Positions 1-9,102 are shown, counted from the stretch's first letter. The stretch is DNA of 64,000 nucleotides from Oscillospiraceae bacterium (GCA_015069205.1 SVIZ01000012.1:1-64000), one strand, 5' to 3'. The notes: generated by a model not told the origin, from the letters alone. Numbers and translations: made by a program.

Positions 1-3
1 TCA

Positions 4-108
4 TTACATGGAGAAGTATATCACGTTTCCTAAGATTTCATAAGCAAAAACTTCTTTATCTCTTTGTCGATTTAATTCGGGATTATTCTTTCTGATTTCA
101 AAGAATTC
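4..108 (-). pseudogene. Possible C-terminal remnant of an unknown protein
   Basis: An open frame of 34 codons without a start codon ends in TAA at the left edge; a TGA lies directly upstream in the same frame. The peptide (beginning EFFEIRKNNPELNR) is charged and protein-like, but I do not recognise a family. The region 1-190 holds nothing else I can support. It may equally be chance coding. Confidence 0.2.
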
Positions 109-190
109 TCATGTTATCATGTGTATAATTTTACACCTTAAAAACTGCTACAACTTTTACACTACCGTTTCTACCAACAAAAGTTTTTTC

Positions 191-961
191 TCAGCATTCA
201 AAAACAGCCTTGGTACTCTTTTTTTCATATAATTTGACCCATACGGTAGTTATTGTTGCCATAATGATCATTGTGATGAGCTGTGCTTTTACACCGTAGA
301 AATCATATCCGATCGACTCGGGAACAGCATTGGTAAGCATATGCGTCATCACGCACAGCCAAACGCTGCCTGTTACCTTTCTTATCGCACCCAGTATAAA
401 GCTAAGGCTGATGCAGCCGAAAATGAACGCAAGGAAATTCTGTCCGTACTGATTTACATCCGGGATAAAAAACAGCGGCAGGTGCCAGAATGCCCATATC
501 AGTCCCATTATCACTGCCGCAGGTACAAAGCCGAATTTCTTATCCAGCTCAGGGAATGTTATATACCGCCAGCCTGCCTCTTCAAGTCCGCCTCCGACAA
601 GCATAATGGGGAGCATAAGGATGATCATATACAGGGGAGCTTTGTTTTCACACCCGCCTGCTAAGCACAACACTAAGGTGTTGAGTGCGACAAGAATGAT
701 CACTGCTATATAAGACCATGCACTCTGCTTGAAATCGAACACTTTTTTCAGCCATTCTTTGAACCCCTTTATCTCGCCGTTCTTTTTCAAAGCGATATAA
801 GAGGCTATAGTGGTGGAAAATGCTCCAAGAGCATAGGGGATGTTTATCCATATGTGATCCGATTTAGTGATGCCGTTTAAGCCAAGGATAATGCACAGGC
901 CACAGCAGACAAACATGATCGGAAAAGTGATGATAAGATGATCCTTGAAAGTTTTAGACAT
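191..961 (-). CDS. CPBP family intramembrane glutamic protease
   Basis: The product is a 256-residue multi-pass membrane protein of the CPBP (CAAX protease and bacteriocin-processing, Abi) family. About seven hydrophobic segments are visible. The family motifs are present in order: a paired glutamate motif (LEEAGWR), an F-x3-H motif (FWHLPLFF) and a C-terminal histidine motif (HMLTN). These form the presumed active site within the membrane. The ATG start is preceded by AAAGGAG at good spacing. It stands beside, but separate from, the TetR/CPBP-like cassette to its right. CPBP members act in prenyl-protein processing, bacteriocin self-immunity or signalling; which applies here cannot be told from sequence. 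Confidence 0.85.
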   Translation of the reverse strand: MSKTFKDHLIITFPIMFVCCGLCIILGLNGITKSDHIWINIPYALGAFSTTIASYIALKKNGEIKGFKEWLKKVFDFKQSAWSYIAVIILVALNTLVLCLAGGCENKAPLYMIILMLPIMLVGGGLEEAGWRYITFPELDKKFGFVPAAVIMGLIWAFWHLPLFFIPDVNQYGQNFLAFIFGCISLSFILGAIRKVTGSVWLCVMTHMLTNAVPESIGYDFYGVKAQLITMIIMATITTVWVKLYEKKSTKAVFEC

Positions 962-1076
962 TGTATACTCCTTTGTAATAAGTAAAGCTGTTTTTGCCTT
1001 TTGCTTATTAGACGTAGATATACGGATTTCGTTACAGGGATTTTCAAAAAAAATTATGTTTCTTTACCATTCCCCA

Positions 1077-1793
1077 CTAAGATCGAGACAGCATCAGCTC
1101 ATAGAAACCGGGGATAACCGAAGTTGCAAGGATCTGGCCTGCCGTAGCCACATCTATAACGGCATGACCGATCATTATCGGAAGCGGATTCTTATGATTA
1201 TGATAGTGCATACACAAGATAACAGTAAGCGGCAGGAATGATATGAATCGGTAGATAATGTATCTGACATCGGGAAGCGTCGGAATGAAGCTGTGCTGCA
1301 CCGCAAAAAAGAAAGCAGGAACGATTATTGCAACAAACTTGTTTTCGATCTGACGTACTCCGCACCCGAGATACAGAGAATCCTCAGCCATCGCCGTACT
1401 GACAGGAAGTACGATAAGATTGATCACTGCCAGAACTGCGGGTATCGGAGCGATCATCATCGGAGCCGCATAAGGTATTACGCCATAGCAGATCCAGCCT
1501 GCCAGGAACATTCCGCCCATACCCACAAGAAGTATGATGCCAGTCATTGCAAATACCTGTTTGGGCCTGGTTTTCCCCTTCTCATAATTGATAAGTTTCA
1601 GATATCCGCCCTGCTTGCGGGTGATCAGCACAAGAGCCAGAATAAAAAGAATATTTATAACACTTGCCGCAACAGACCAGATGTTGCTGACGTCTGATAA
1701 ATCCTTGCCCGTAACCGCTGCGGCTGCAAGGAATACAAGGATAAATAATACCGAGCGGAGCGGCATTAACAAGATGAGTTTCTTATTTCTCAT
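1077..1793 (-). CDS. CPBP-like membrane protein, cassette copy A
   Basis: The product is about 238 residues with six to eight hydrophobic segments. CPBP-like landmarks are weakened: AEDSLYLG stands where a paired-glutamate motif is expected, followed by FAVQHSF and GHAVIDV. The start is placed at ATG 1793 because it matches the start of the paralogue at 42014 and has GAAGGTG just upstream; a TTG 12 nt earlier is also open. The start lies inside the end of the preceding TetR gene, so the two are probably translationally coupled. The paralogue at 42014-42727 keeps the same order, including the shared PxTLPDVRYxIYRFLSFLPLT-type segment. It may be a substrate-binding or inactive CPBP relative; function is unknown. 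Confidence 0.7.
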   Translation of the reverse strand: MRNKKLILLMPLRSVLFILVFLAAAAVTGKDLSDVSNIWSVAASVINILFILALVLITRKQGGYLKLINYEKGKTRPKQVFAMTGIILLVGMGGMFLAGWICYGVIPYAAPMMIAPIPAVLAVINLIVLPVSTAMAEDSLYLGCGVRQIENKFVAIIVPAFFFAVQHSFIPTLPDVRYIIYRFISFLPLTVILCMHYHNHKNPLPIMIGHAVIDVATAGQILATSVIPGFYELMLSRS

Positions 1794-2379
1794 AAACACC
1801 TTCAAATAGCATATTTACAGTATCGGTAATAAACTTCGCACGCTGCTTTGCCGTTTTCAGATCATAGCCTGTGATCTCCTTGGCATTGTCACCCGCAAGA
1901 AACGCAGCCTGCATAATTGACGCGAGCGAAAAAGCAATAAGCTTCTTTTGTGATTCGGGCATATCACCTCTCAGTGCCATCAGAAAACCCTTCTGTGTTA
2001 ACGCCGAATTACAGTTGGGAGAGTAGTCCTGAAGATCTGCCAGAACAGATATCTTTACGGTGGAACAATTCTTATAGATAAACTCAAAAGTCTGCTGTGC
2101 AAAAAAGGTCAGACGTTCCTTGTCGGTCAATCCGTCATCTTTTGTATAGTCGATGTTTTCCGGCGACATCGACATGAGAGTCTTATTGATAATCCGGCTG
2201 CAGCATATGGCGATAAGATTATCCTTGCTGCCGAAATGATAATTAATAAGACCCAGTGAGACACCACTCTTATCAGCTATCGAACGCGCTGTAATGTTTC
2301 TGATGTTTCCGTCCGATACCTCGATCAGTCCGATTGCAGCCTGAATAATGGATTCTTTTGCTTCATCATTTGCAGTCAT
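1783..2379 (-). CDS. TetR family regulator, cassette copy A
   Basis: The product is 198 residues. An N-terminal TetR helix-turn-helix is clear (ITARSIADKSGVSLGLINYHFGSKDNL), followed by a helical ligand-binding region. I place the start at ATG 2379 because AGGAGG precedes it; the longer frame to 2412 would run through the operator. It is transcribed with the membrane protein downstream and overlaps it. Two near-perfect palindromes with the core TGAAC-N3-GTTCA lie in its promoter, so it is very likely autorepressed and controls the membrane protein with itself. It is paralogous to the regulator at 41439-42017 over its whole length. Confidence 0.88.
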   Translation of the reverse strand: MTANDEAKESIIQAAIGLIEVSDGNIRNITARSIADKSGVSLGLINYHFGSKDNLIAICCSRIINKTLMSMSPENIDYTKDDGLTDKERLTFFAQQTFEFIYKNCSTVKISVLADLQDYSPNCNSALTQKGFLMALRGDMPESQKKLIAFSLASIMQAAFLAGDNAKEITGYDLKTAKQRAKFITDTVNMLFEGVYEK

Positions 2380-2390
2380 GATATTTGCCT

Positions 2391-2439
2391 CCTGAACACT
2401 GTTCAGGAACATTATACTGAACAGCGTTCAGTTTTGCAA
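2391..2439 (-). promoter_or_regulatory. Promoter with two TetR operators, cassette A
   Basis: On the minus strand a -35 TTGCAA (2434-2439) and -10 TATAAT (2411-2416) are separated by exactly 17 bp. A palindrome with half-sites ACTGAAC/GTTCAGT covers 2416-2432, filling the spacer. A second palindrome, CCTGAACACTGTTCAGG, covers 2391-2407 just downstream of the -10 and overlaps the ribosome site. Operator centres are 25 bp apart. The same layout is found ahead of the paralogous cassette at 41381-41430, which supports autoregulation. Confidence 0.75.
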
Positions 2440-2524
2440 CCGTGTATGTTGAATATTCTGATGATTATCTTAACAAAAGTTCCCTTGCCATACTGATGTG
2501 CTTGGTAACAGTCAGGCCTTCATA

Positions 2525-3595
2525 TCAGGATCGGATCTCTGCCGCTGACAATCTCATTACATTCTCGATAAAGACACAGATGAAGTAAGTCAACAAGTAC
2601 GCAATCACTATCGTCAAAAAGAAGTTAAGAAGGACGTCCATACCTGTGAGATTGAGGAAATACTGGCTCAGGACAACTACCGGGAAGTGAACGATGTAAA
2701 AAAGGTAAGACAGCTTCGATAACTTCTCGGGAGTATTTCCGGTAAAATCCAGATGATCATGACCAATGCACATCAGGGCCGGCAAGCCGCTTATAAGGCT
2801 TAAATGGTTAAAGATATCATTGAGGATCTTGGGGCCGCCTGCATAGATGAACAGAAATGCATTTGTGACAGTAGTGACAACAAATACAGCAACGAATCCC
2901 CACTTAAAAGCCAGAAGTCTATTAACGAATTCTTTCTTGCTGAAGAAATAGTAACCGAGAAGGAAAGCACATAGGTATGTTATCAGCGGCTTCCCCAGAG
3001 GCTTATAATCGAATGCCGCTGCACCTGCAACTGCAAAAACGATTCCTGCGATCAGGAGCACTATCTTATTATGCGGAAGCAGTCTGATGATGAGACACGC
3101 AATGAGGGAGATAAGGATAAGCGCTAACAGGAACCACAGGTGACCCAAGGCAAATCCGCCATCATAGCCTGAAAGATCCGTGAAGCGTGAATAGAAGATC
3201 CCGTAGTGCTGAATGAAGTTTCCACGGTAATGATTGTGTGTAAGATCGGCGACATAACTTAATATCGGTGTGTTGATGACAAGGCCGATCAGAAGAGGAA
3301 TGCCAAGGCGCTTGAAGCGTTCGCCGATGAACTTGCCGTATCCTCTTCTCGAGAGCGAATAAGAAGCTGATACGCCTGCCAGAAGAAACATCAGAGGCAT
3401 GAACCAGGGGCTTATGAGAACAACAATAAAGGCAAGGGGCTTTACAGCTTTGAAGAAGATGTAGTTCTGCTCGCCCCAGGTATTATAAGACATGCATGCG
3501 TGGTAGAGGACCAGAAGCGAAATCGTGATCCATCTTAAATTATCAATATAGTGTATGCGCTCTGTTTTCGTGCCTTTCCCTGTCCCCATGATCAT
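2525..3595 (-). CDS. Acyltransferase 3 family membrane protein
   Basis: The product is a 356-residue integral membrane protein with about ten hydrophobic helices. The N-terminal YIDNLRWI and LYHACM segment carries the histidine typical of the acyltransferase-3 (OafA/OpgC-like) family, and FYIVHFPVVV near the C-terminus fits the family end. Such proteins move acyl groups, often acetyl or succinyl, onto exported polysaccharides, lipids or other surface molecules. The gene stands alone between the TetR cassette and a HEAT-repeat protein, so the acceptor cannot be inferred. The start at 3595 is an ATG with a second ATG two codons later; an AGGA lies rather far upstream. Confidence 0.8.
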   Translation of the reverse strand: MIMGTGKGTKTERIHYIDNLRWITISLLVLYHACMSYNTWGEQNYIFFKAVKPLAFIVVLISPWFMPLMFLLAGVSASYSLSRRGYGKFIGERFKRLGIPLLIGLVINTPILSYVADLTHNHYRGNFIQHYGIFYSRFTDLSGYDGGFALGHLWFLLALILISLIACLIIRLLPHNKIVLLIAGIVFAVAGAAAFDYKPLGKPLITYLCAFLLGYYFFSKKEFVNRLLAFKWGFVAVFVVTTVTNAFLFIYAGGPKILNDIFNHLSLISGLPALMCIGHDHLDFTGNTPEKLSKLSYLFYIVHFPVVVLSQYFLNLTGMDVLLNFFLTIVIAYLLTYFICVFIENVMRLSAAEIRS

Positions 3596-3623
3596 ACGCC
3601 GATTATCCTGCTGATTATCCTTT

Positions 3624-4238
3624 CTAAGGATTACTTCTCATTCCGGTTGCTTTGATAGCACCTAAGCTATGTATCCTTACGACACGGTTCTCATCTGTCT
3701 CCGAAATTTCCTGCAACAGATCCAAATAAGGAAGCACCAACTCAGGCCTGCGTTTGCCGAGAACACGGAAAATCTCAGGTGATTCCATCCTGACTTTGTC
3801 ATTCTGATCGTGCAGGAGTCTTTCAAATACAGACATGTGTTCAGAATAGATATCAGGAGTATTCGTAGCGATATTTTCGGATGCCCAGATAAAACTCAAC
3901 CTGACATTAGGTTCTTCATCAGTAGCAAAGCGGAACATATCCTTCCAATAAGGTTCGATAAGTTTATAGTCAGCTCTGCCAATCCTTCCGAGCGCATTAA
4001 GAGCACGCTCGCGCAAAATCGGCTCTGAACTCTCAAAGAAAGAAACAATGTCTGGAATTGAATCCTTTACCGACTCAGAATACTCTAAGCCCATTTCAGC
4101 AAGCAACCAAAGAGCCTTTGCCTGTATCTTTACTGATTCATGTTTAAGAAGAGACGATACATATGGAATACTATCCTTCCATTTATCCTTTTCTTTCGTC
4201 AGTTTTCCAAGTTCTTTATAAAGCTCTGCTTCTTTCAA
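3624..4238 (-). CDS. HEAT-repeat protein
   Basis: The product is 204 residues, built almost entirely of paired helices with repeating patterns such as IQAKALWLLAEMG, RERALNALGRIG, VRLSFIWASENIA and KVRMESPEIFRVLG, characteristic of HEAT or PBS-lyase-like HEAT repeats. It has no signal peptide or membrane segment and is probably cytoplasmic. The best start is TTG at 4238, with GGGG eight bases upstream. Proteins of this kind in Clostridia include DNA glycosylases of the AlkD type and simple scaffolds. I see no glycosylase motif with confidence, so only a helical scaffold is claimed. The 224 bases to its right contain no gene I can support. Confidence 0.7.
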   Translation of the reverse strand: MKEAELYKELGKLTKEKDKWKDSIPYVSSLLKHESVKIQAKALWLLAEMGLEYSESVKDSIPDIVSFFESSEPILRERALNALGRIGRADYKLIEPYWKDMFRFATDEEPNVRLSFIWASENIATNTPDIYSEHMSVFERLLHDQNDKVRMESPEIFRVLGKRRPELVLPYLDLLQEISETDENRVVRIHSLGAIKATGMRSNP

Positions 4239-4462
4239 TCTCTTATCCCCTTATCCTGTATATTATCTAAGGGTCTTCCTTAGCCGTGTACCAATATTAT
4301 ATCAGTACACGGCTGATTCCGACTCAACAAAATAGGGTAGATCACGTTTATGAGAATAGAAGACAGACGTTACATATTAGCAATTGTCCATAGAGCATTG
4401 AGATGCTTCTTTGACTTGCGTTCGATGTGGTTGTATGCAGGGCTTGGGGATCAGATTACTTT

Positions 4463-5062
4463 CTAATTGTTGTTGCCGAAGCACCTTACCATGTCATATT
4501 CGAAGGAATGATCTGATAATTTACGGATTTGATATAATTCAAATCCGAGATGCTTATATCTATCTGCTTTAGATTTTGCATCTGTAGATACTATACAGGG
4601 CACTTTGAGTTCATCAGCCAGGTCGAATGCCGATCTGACCATTTTACGCATATATCCCTGCCCCTGGTATTCTTTCTTAACAGCGAGCATTTTAATTTGA
4701 ACATAACCGGATTTCTCAAATATTTTCTCAATGGGTTTTCCGGCCCGGAAGTAATCTTTTGAAAACTTTATGGCACCCGCTATCCCCATTCCTTTTATAA
4801 TACCCCGGATAAATGCGATCCACCCCGTAATGCTGCTTCCGGATCTGTGAGTCCGTATGCACATATAACTCTGATTTCTGTCCCCGTATGACCGAAGCCA
4901 ACCGCTTTGAATACCGAGTCTTACATATCCTTTTACAAAGTCTATTCGACCTTGTCGACTCTTGCAAAGATAATACAGACCTTTCTCCTGATCATCGAAT
5001 TCATAATCACTGAATGCTTCGGCTATCGCCTGTATCTCATCTTTAGTTATTCTGTCGGTCAT
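4463..5062 (-). CDS. GNAT family N-acetyltransferase
   Basis: The product is 199 residues with a C-terminal acetyl-CoA-binding GNAT fold: the strand LAVKKEYQGQGYMRKMVRSAF contains the Q-x-x-G-x-G/A signature, followed by a beta strand (VPCIVSTDA) and a terminal helix-strand unit. The acceptor substrate is unknown. It begins only five bases after the stop of the alpha/beta hydrolase gene, so the two form an operon read from the promoter region at about 5.85-5.96 kb. It has no signal peptide. Confidence 0.82.
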   Translation of the reverse strand: MTDRITKDEIQAIAEAFSDYEFDDQEKGLYYLCKSRQGRIDFVKGYVRLGIQSGWLRSYGDRNQSYMCIRTHRSGSSITGWIAFIRGIIKGMGIAGAIKFSKDYFRAGKPIEKIFEKSGYVQIKMLAVKKEYQGQGYMRKMVRSAFDLADELKVPCIVSTDAKSKADRYKHLGFELYQIRKLSDHSFEYDMVRCFGNNN

Positions 5063-5066
5063 GTAT

Positions 5067-5840
5067 TTACTTACGTATAAATTTCTTTATCTCATCTGCC
5101 ATCAGATCGGGATGAGCGATGATCTCACCATGTCCCATATCTTTAAAAGGATGGTCTTCCATATTCGGATATATCTTTCTTATTGCAAGTATCGCCTTCT
5201 TCATGTTGGGCTCTTTCTGACCGTGCCAGACAGAAACTTTGGCGTCGGGTCTGACTTCGAATTTCTCCATTTCGTTATAAAGGGATATTCCTTCTTCGGT
5301 GCAGTTTTTAAGCGTCTCGTAGGAAATGTTTTCAGGCATCTTCGCGAACATGCCGAGCATATTCTCATCGCTTGACCGGGTAAACAGCTTAAGCATAAAA
5401 GGGATTTTCCCTTTCTGTTGAGCTTTGTCCATCTTTCCCAGAAACCTGTATTGATTCCCGGGGATCATTGATGCTATCGGTTTTGTCAGGAATCCAAAGT
5501 CAAAACGCTGCGGTCCGTTCATGATAATGGAATTCACTTTTACCTCTTGCGTGTTAAAAATAACGGCTGCCGTCGCAGATCCGAAAGACTCTCCGAATAC
5601 AAGTTCGACTTCATCCACACCTTTTTCCCTAAGGCTCATGGCAAGCTTATGAGCCGAGGCCTTGGCTGTCGTAAAAGTTGAATCTGAATCTCCGTCAAAA
5701 CCGTCGGTGCTGACTGCAAGAATATGATAGTCTTCCTCCAAGAATGGAATTACACTCCCAAATTGCTTCCAGCACATCATTGTTCCGGGAATAAGAACTA
5801 TCTTGGGATTATTTTTGCTTCCGAATTCATTTATCTTCAA
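5067..5840 (-). CDS. Alpha/beta hydrolase
   Basis: The product is 257 residues with the alpha/beta hydrolase layout: an oxyanion-region strand (IVLIPGTMMC), a nucleophile elbow G-x-S-x-G (FGESFGS), a late aspartate region (VSWHGQKEP, DAKVSVW) and a C-terminal histidine (DMGHGEII). This fits a serine hydrolase of unknown substrate. The start is TTG at 5840, supported by TAGGAG nine bases upstream; no ATG is well placed. It is divergent from the TetR gene at 5970, and a 19-bp inverted repeat lies between them, so the TetR protein probably controls this hydrolase/GNAT operon. Confidence 0.82.
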   Translation of the reverse strand: MKINEFGSKNNPKIVLIPGTMMCWKQFGSVIPFLEEDYHILAVSTDGFDGDSDSTFTTAKASAHKLAMSLREKGVDEVELVFGESFGSATAAVIFNTQEVKVNSIIMNGPQRFDFGFLTKPIASMIPGNQYRFLGKMDKAQQKGKIPFMLKLFTRSSDENMLGMFAKMPENISYETLKNCTEEGISLYNEMEKFEVRPDAKVSVWHGQKEPNMKKAILAIRKIYPNMEDHPFKDMGHGEIIAHPDLMADEIKKFIRK

Positions 5841-5881
5841 TTCAGTGATCTCCTATAAGTGGCGCAGTTGTATACTTTTGC

Positions 5882-5900
5882 GTGTAATGGTATATTACAC
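5882..5900. promoter_or_regulatory. Candidate TetR operator between divergent genes
   Basis: GTGTAAT and ATTACAC form a perfect 7-bp inverted repeat with a 5-base centre, between the starts of the hydrolase (minus) and the TetR gene (plus). Position and symmetry suit a regulator site for both transcripts. A GTGACACTT sequence at 5951-5959, just before the TetR ribosome site, resembles the AAGTGTCACTT palindrome at the same place upstream of the paralogue at 9231. Confidence 0.45.
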
Positions 5901-5969
5901 AAGCAAAACATTCAACTATGAGGACAAAAGATGCACAAATCAGTCTTTTTGTGACACTTACGAGGTAAT

Positions 5970-6527
5970 ATGAAAGATTCCGATAATCCTTCCGCAATAA
6001 GATCAAGAAAGGTGATTACCGATTCGCTGTTGGAGCTTCTTAATATCTTCCCCTACAACGAGATCACCGTAACGCAGATCATTCAGAATTCCGATGTCGC
6101 CAGAAGAACCTTCTATCGTAACTTTACGTCCAAAGACGATGTGATAGAGACGTATATCAGGAACATCATTATGGAATATGCTGACAGCTGGGAAATTCAT
6201 AAGTCTAACAGCATCGACCTGATCTTCGATTTTGTCGATAAGTATAAGCCGTTTCTTGTCCTTCTCGCAAGAAATAATATGCTTCATATATTCCTTACAT
6301 GCCTTAATAATTATCTGCCGGAAGCCCATAGGAATGCCGCTCAAGAAGACCCCTTCCGCGCCTTCTTCGGTGATCTCAACCCTTCGTTTCTGCTTCCTTT
6401 TCACATCGGAGGGATATGGAATACCATTTTTGTTTGGATGAACAACGGAATGAAAGAATCACAGGATGATATAAGGTTGACACTTAAAAGTTACTATTCA
6501 TCCTTCACCATTCCTTCCGCCAAATGA
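5970..6527 (+). CDS. TetR/AcrR family regulator
   Basis: The product is 185 residues. The N-terminal helix-turn-helix is typical (ITVTQIIQNSDVARRTFYRNFTSKDDVIETYI), and the C-terminal half resembles the TetR-like C-terminal domain of the DhaS/YbiH-type clostridial family. GAGGTAAT precedes the ATG. It is divergent from the hydrolase/GNAT operon. A close paralogue lies at 9231-9776 (shared SDNPSAIRSxKxIT and ARxTFYRNFxSKDDV segments), also divergent from a different neighbour, which suggests duplication followed by a change of target. Confidence 0.87.
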   Translation: MKDSDNPSAIRSRKVITDSLLELLNIFPYNEITVTQIIQNSDVARRTFYRNFTSKDDVIETYIRNIIMEYADSWEIHKSNSIDLIFDFVDKYKPFLVLLARNNMLHIFLTCLNNYLPEAHRNAAQEDPFRAFFGDLNPSFLLPFHIGGIWNTIFVWMNNGMKESQDDIRLTLKSYYSSFTIPSAK

Positions 6528-6555
6528 TAAGTCGAGATGTGTTCTACAAATTGTC

Positions 6556-7524
6556 TTATTCCGGCGAATTATATGATCCCGCAAACACCCTGTCCATATT
6601 CCGATAGAACAGAGGGAGTGCGAGGCCGTGCTTTTTACCCTCGTCATACACGCAGCGGCAGCCATACATAATGTCATTGACATCATTATGCAGCGTCATG
6701 ATCCTTGAAGTAAGCTCATTACTTGCGAAAAGCTTTTTCATAGCGATTCCGGCAATTCCGGAAGGGATCTTATAAGGCAATATCTCATTATTGTATTTTC
6801 TAAGATCTACACCCCTGGCACTTACCGTCTTCAATGTCTCCCTTATGCACTTAACTGCCATGGTCAAAGCCTTCGAATCAGCCATAAGTTCCCTTGCAAG
6901 GCGGTTCGGATCATCGATCTTTCCTTCGCGGGCCGCAGTTGACGTAACACCGGCGTTTATTGCCATATGAACCCATATCCATTCGAACATGTCATGGGGT
7001 ATCTCCTGCTTGATGTCAGCCGAATCAAGGAGAGATATAAGATCATCATAATTATGGATCTTCGCTTTGTCACGCCCCTCAAGCATTATATGGTCGAATA
7101 GAACACAATTAAGCTTTCCGTCCTTTTGCATATGGCCGCCTGCCGTCGGGAAGGCGGTGATGTATTCATAGTCTCCTACTATCTCCTCGACCTCTTTACG
7201 CTCGTTCCAGAAATTACAGAAGAGGATGACCGTTCCTTTAAGGTCTCTTGCACGTAAAGTCTCCATGGCTCCTTCAAGTTTGCCGCTTGCGACACTTATC
7301 AGGATAAAGTCGAAGTCTTCATGTTCCGAAGCGATCTTTACTCTGTATGTGCCGTCCTTTTCTTCACCCTTCTGATCGTATCTCCCATCAAGAAGATGTA
7401 CCGGGATCTCTGACCGGATCTCTTTGCCGGGTCTTACAATGTGATACGTATCACAGCCTGCCTTCTGAAAAGCATATGCATATGTCGTCCCAATAACTCC
7501 CAAACCTAAAACCGCAATCTTCAT
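6556..7524 (-). CDS. Ketopantoate reductase family oxidoreductase (PanE/ApbA-like)
   Basis: The product is 322 residues. The N-terminus MKIAVLGLGVIGTTYA is a Rossmann G-x-G-x-x-G NAD(P)-binding motif. The middle and C-terminal parts match the ApbA/PanE two-domain layout (a lysine/asparagine region before WVHMAINAGVTSTAAREG, then a helical C-terminal domain). Family members reduce 2-oxo acids, typically ketopantoate to pantoate in coenzyme A synthesis, but many paralogues have other substrates, and there is no panB or panC nearby. It is convergent with the TetR gene and followed upstream by a 280-base gap (7525-7804) in which I see no gene. Confidence 0.75.
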   Translation of the reverse strand: MKIAVLGLGVIGTTYAYAFQKAGCDTYHIVRPGKEIRSEIPVHLLDGRYDQKGEEKDGTYRVKIASEHEDFDFILISVASGKLEGAMETLRARDLKGTVILFCNFWNERKEVEEIVGDYEYITAFPTAGGHMQKDGKLNCVLFDHIMLEGRDKAKIHNYDDLISLLDSADIKQEIPHDMFEWIWVHMAINAGVTSTAAREGKIDDPNRLARELMADSKALTMAVKCIRETLKTVSARGVDLRKYNNEILPYKIPSGIAGIAMKKLFASNELTSRIMTLHNDVNDIMYGCRCVYDEGKKHGLALPLFYRNMDRVFAGSYNSPE

Positions 7525-7804
7525 CTTCTAACCCCGTCTGCTAATCATGTATGTAATCTGACAATAATATTGTAGCCTAACAGGAGAGATCATTCCTTAC
7601 ATATTTCTTAACAAATCTTAACTGAACCTTCTTAGATCAGATAATTGCTGAGATAATATGCGGCATTTTATGGCAATGACTCTCTACCGCATTCCGGGGT
7701 TTCAGTAGAACATAGTCATCAAGCATTAGTATATTTTCGTTCATGATCTTTCCGGTTGTATTATCCCCAAACATCTGTCAGTTGCCTTTACCGTGTCACT
7801 TGTA

Positions 7805-8497
7805 TTATTTGCTTCGAAAAAGGAACGGCACACCGTGCCCGCAGGCTAAATACTCAGGTGATAATTCAGATATCTTCTTGATCGAATCTTTCATTTCCTC
7901 AATGGAATAGGCATGCGGAGGCTCCATGGGTGTTCCGTTTATGACAGCATATGAATCTCCTGCATAGAGGACACCATCCTTCAGTATTCCGTAAGACCCT
8001 TTTGTATGTCCGGGAAGATGTACGATCCCGATATCGTAACCATACTGCTTTGCAACTTCATTTGCATTTTCATCGATCAGTATGTCAGGGACATAGTGCT
8101 TACTCTTAAAAAACGGTGTCTTAGTCCAAAAAGAAATCCATTTTACCCTGCTGACAAACCTGCTGTGAGTCGGCTTTTGAGGCTGGTCTGCGAAGTTGCT
8201 TATCAGGGACAGGTCATCTTTGCCAAGCCAGATCCTGGCATTAAAAAGCTTCTTGAATTTGGCCGCATTCCAATCATGATCCGGGTGAGCATGAGTTATA
8301 AATATGTCGGTGATGTTGTAACCATTTTTGCTGATCCACTTAATTAACGCTTGAGATGTTGTAGAGAATCCGGTGTCGATGAGCATATCACCTTTCGCGC
8401 CGGAGATGACATAAACAGAGATAGGTGCATCTCCGCTAAGCTCGGTAAAATATCTGATATTACCGATTTTTACATTATCACTTGTCTGAGTTCTCAT
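7805..8497 (-). CDS. MBL-fold metallo-hydrolase
   Basis: The product is about 230 residues with the metallo-beta-lactamase fold signature HAHPDHDWN (H-x-H-x-D-H), a later histidine in LPGHTKGSYG, an aspartate in YAGDSYA and a final CGHGVPF histidine, so all dinuclear zinc ligands appear present. The pattern fits generic MBL hydrolases of the glyoxalase II-like group. The start is placed at ATG 8497, preceded by CGAGG; an ATG 21 bases earlier has no ribosome site. The substrate is unknown. Confidence 0.82.
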   Translation of the reverse strand: MRTQTSDNVKIGNIRYFTELSGDAPISVYVISGAKGDMLIDTGFSTTSQALIKWISKNGYNITDIFITHAHPDHDWNAAKFKKLFNARIWLGKDDLSLISNFADQPQKPTHSRFVSRVKWISFWTKTPFFKSKHYVPDILIDENANEVAKQYGYDIGIVHLPGHTKGSYGILKDGVLYAGDSYAVINGTPMEPPHAYSIEEMKDSIKKISELSPEYLACGHGVPFLFRSK

Positions 8498-8562
8498 AGT
8501 CCTCGTTATACTTACCATTATATATACTGACCGATCGGAGTTTACTGTATGGGGTTATCCGA

Positions 8563-9102
8563 TTAGGGCTCAGGAAGAGGTATCAACTGAGTTTTGTCTG
8601 CACGGATTTTCCTGTTTACTATATGTGCGAGGCCGTGAGCTATCTTCATATTCACTATCATGAAGATTATACCGACAACGGTTGAAATCACCGATGCGGT
8701 ATTCCAATCCATAAGTCCGGCACATTTTATGAGTATAAGAATGCTGATTGGCAGGCAGATGGAACTTGTTATCACACAGGGGATATATTTTCTTATGTAT
8801 ATCGAATGACCGATATGGATAAAGAAATGTCCTGTCAATGACATAAATATGCCAAACCAAAGACCATAGAGAACATCATTCGGAAAATAGTATGCCAAAA
8901 GACTTACTCCGAAGAAGGGGATAAATTCTTCGTAGACGGCCAGGGCAAAGCCTGTGTGTGTCATACCACGGTAAGTATTCATTACCTTGGGAAAACGGTC
9001 GAAAAGATAAGTGTTTCTCTTGAAGAACCAGATAAAACCTGCAATCTCTTCCATATCATGAAAGATGAATAAGATAGGTAAGAGCAAGATATATTCTCTC
9101 AT
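8563..9102 (-). CDS. HXXEE domain membrane protein
   Basis: The product is 179 residues with about five hydrophobic segments. The N-terminal HDMEEIAGF motif names the HXXEE family; a later FIHIGHS histidine pair and conserved charged residues within helices suggest a metal-binding or catalytic site in the membrane. The start at ATG 9102 has AGGAGG five bases upstream; a longer frame to 9165 lacks support. It is divergent from the TetR gene at 9231, with a GATAC-N4-GTATC repeat at 9122-9135 in its leader. The function of the family is unknown. Confidence 0.78.
   Translation of the reverse strand: MREYILLLPILFIFHDMEEIAGFIWFFKRNTYLFDRFPKVMNTYRGMTHTGFALAVYEEFIPFFGVSLLAYYFPNDVLYGLWFGIFMSLTGHFFIHIGHSIYIRKYIPCVITSSICLPISILILIKCAGLMDWNTASVISTVVGIIFMIVNMKIAHGLAHIVNRKIRADKTQLIPLPEP

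Noticed and set aside
4239..4462. Possible small gene in the gap after the HEAT-repeat gene
   Set aside because: No open frame with a ribosome site was found on either strand.
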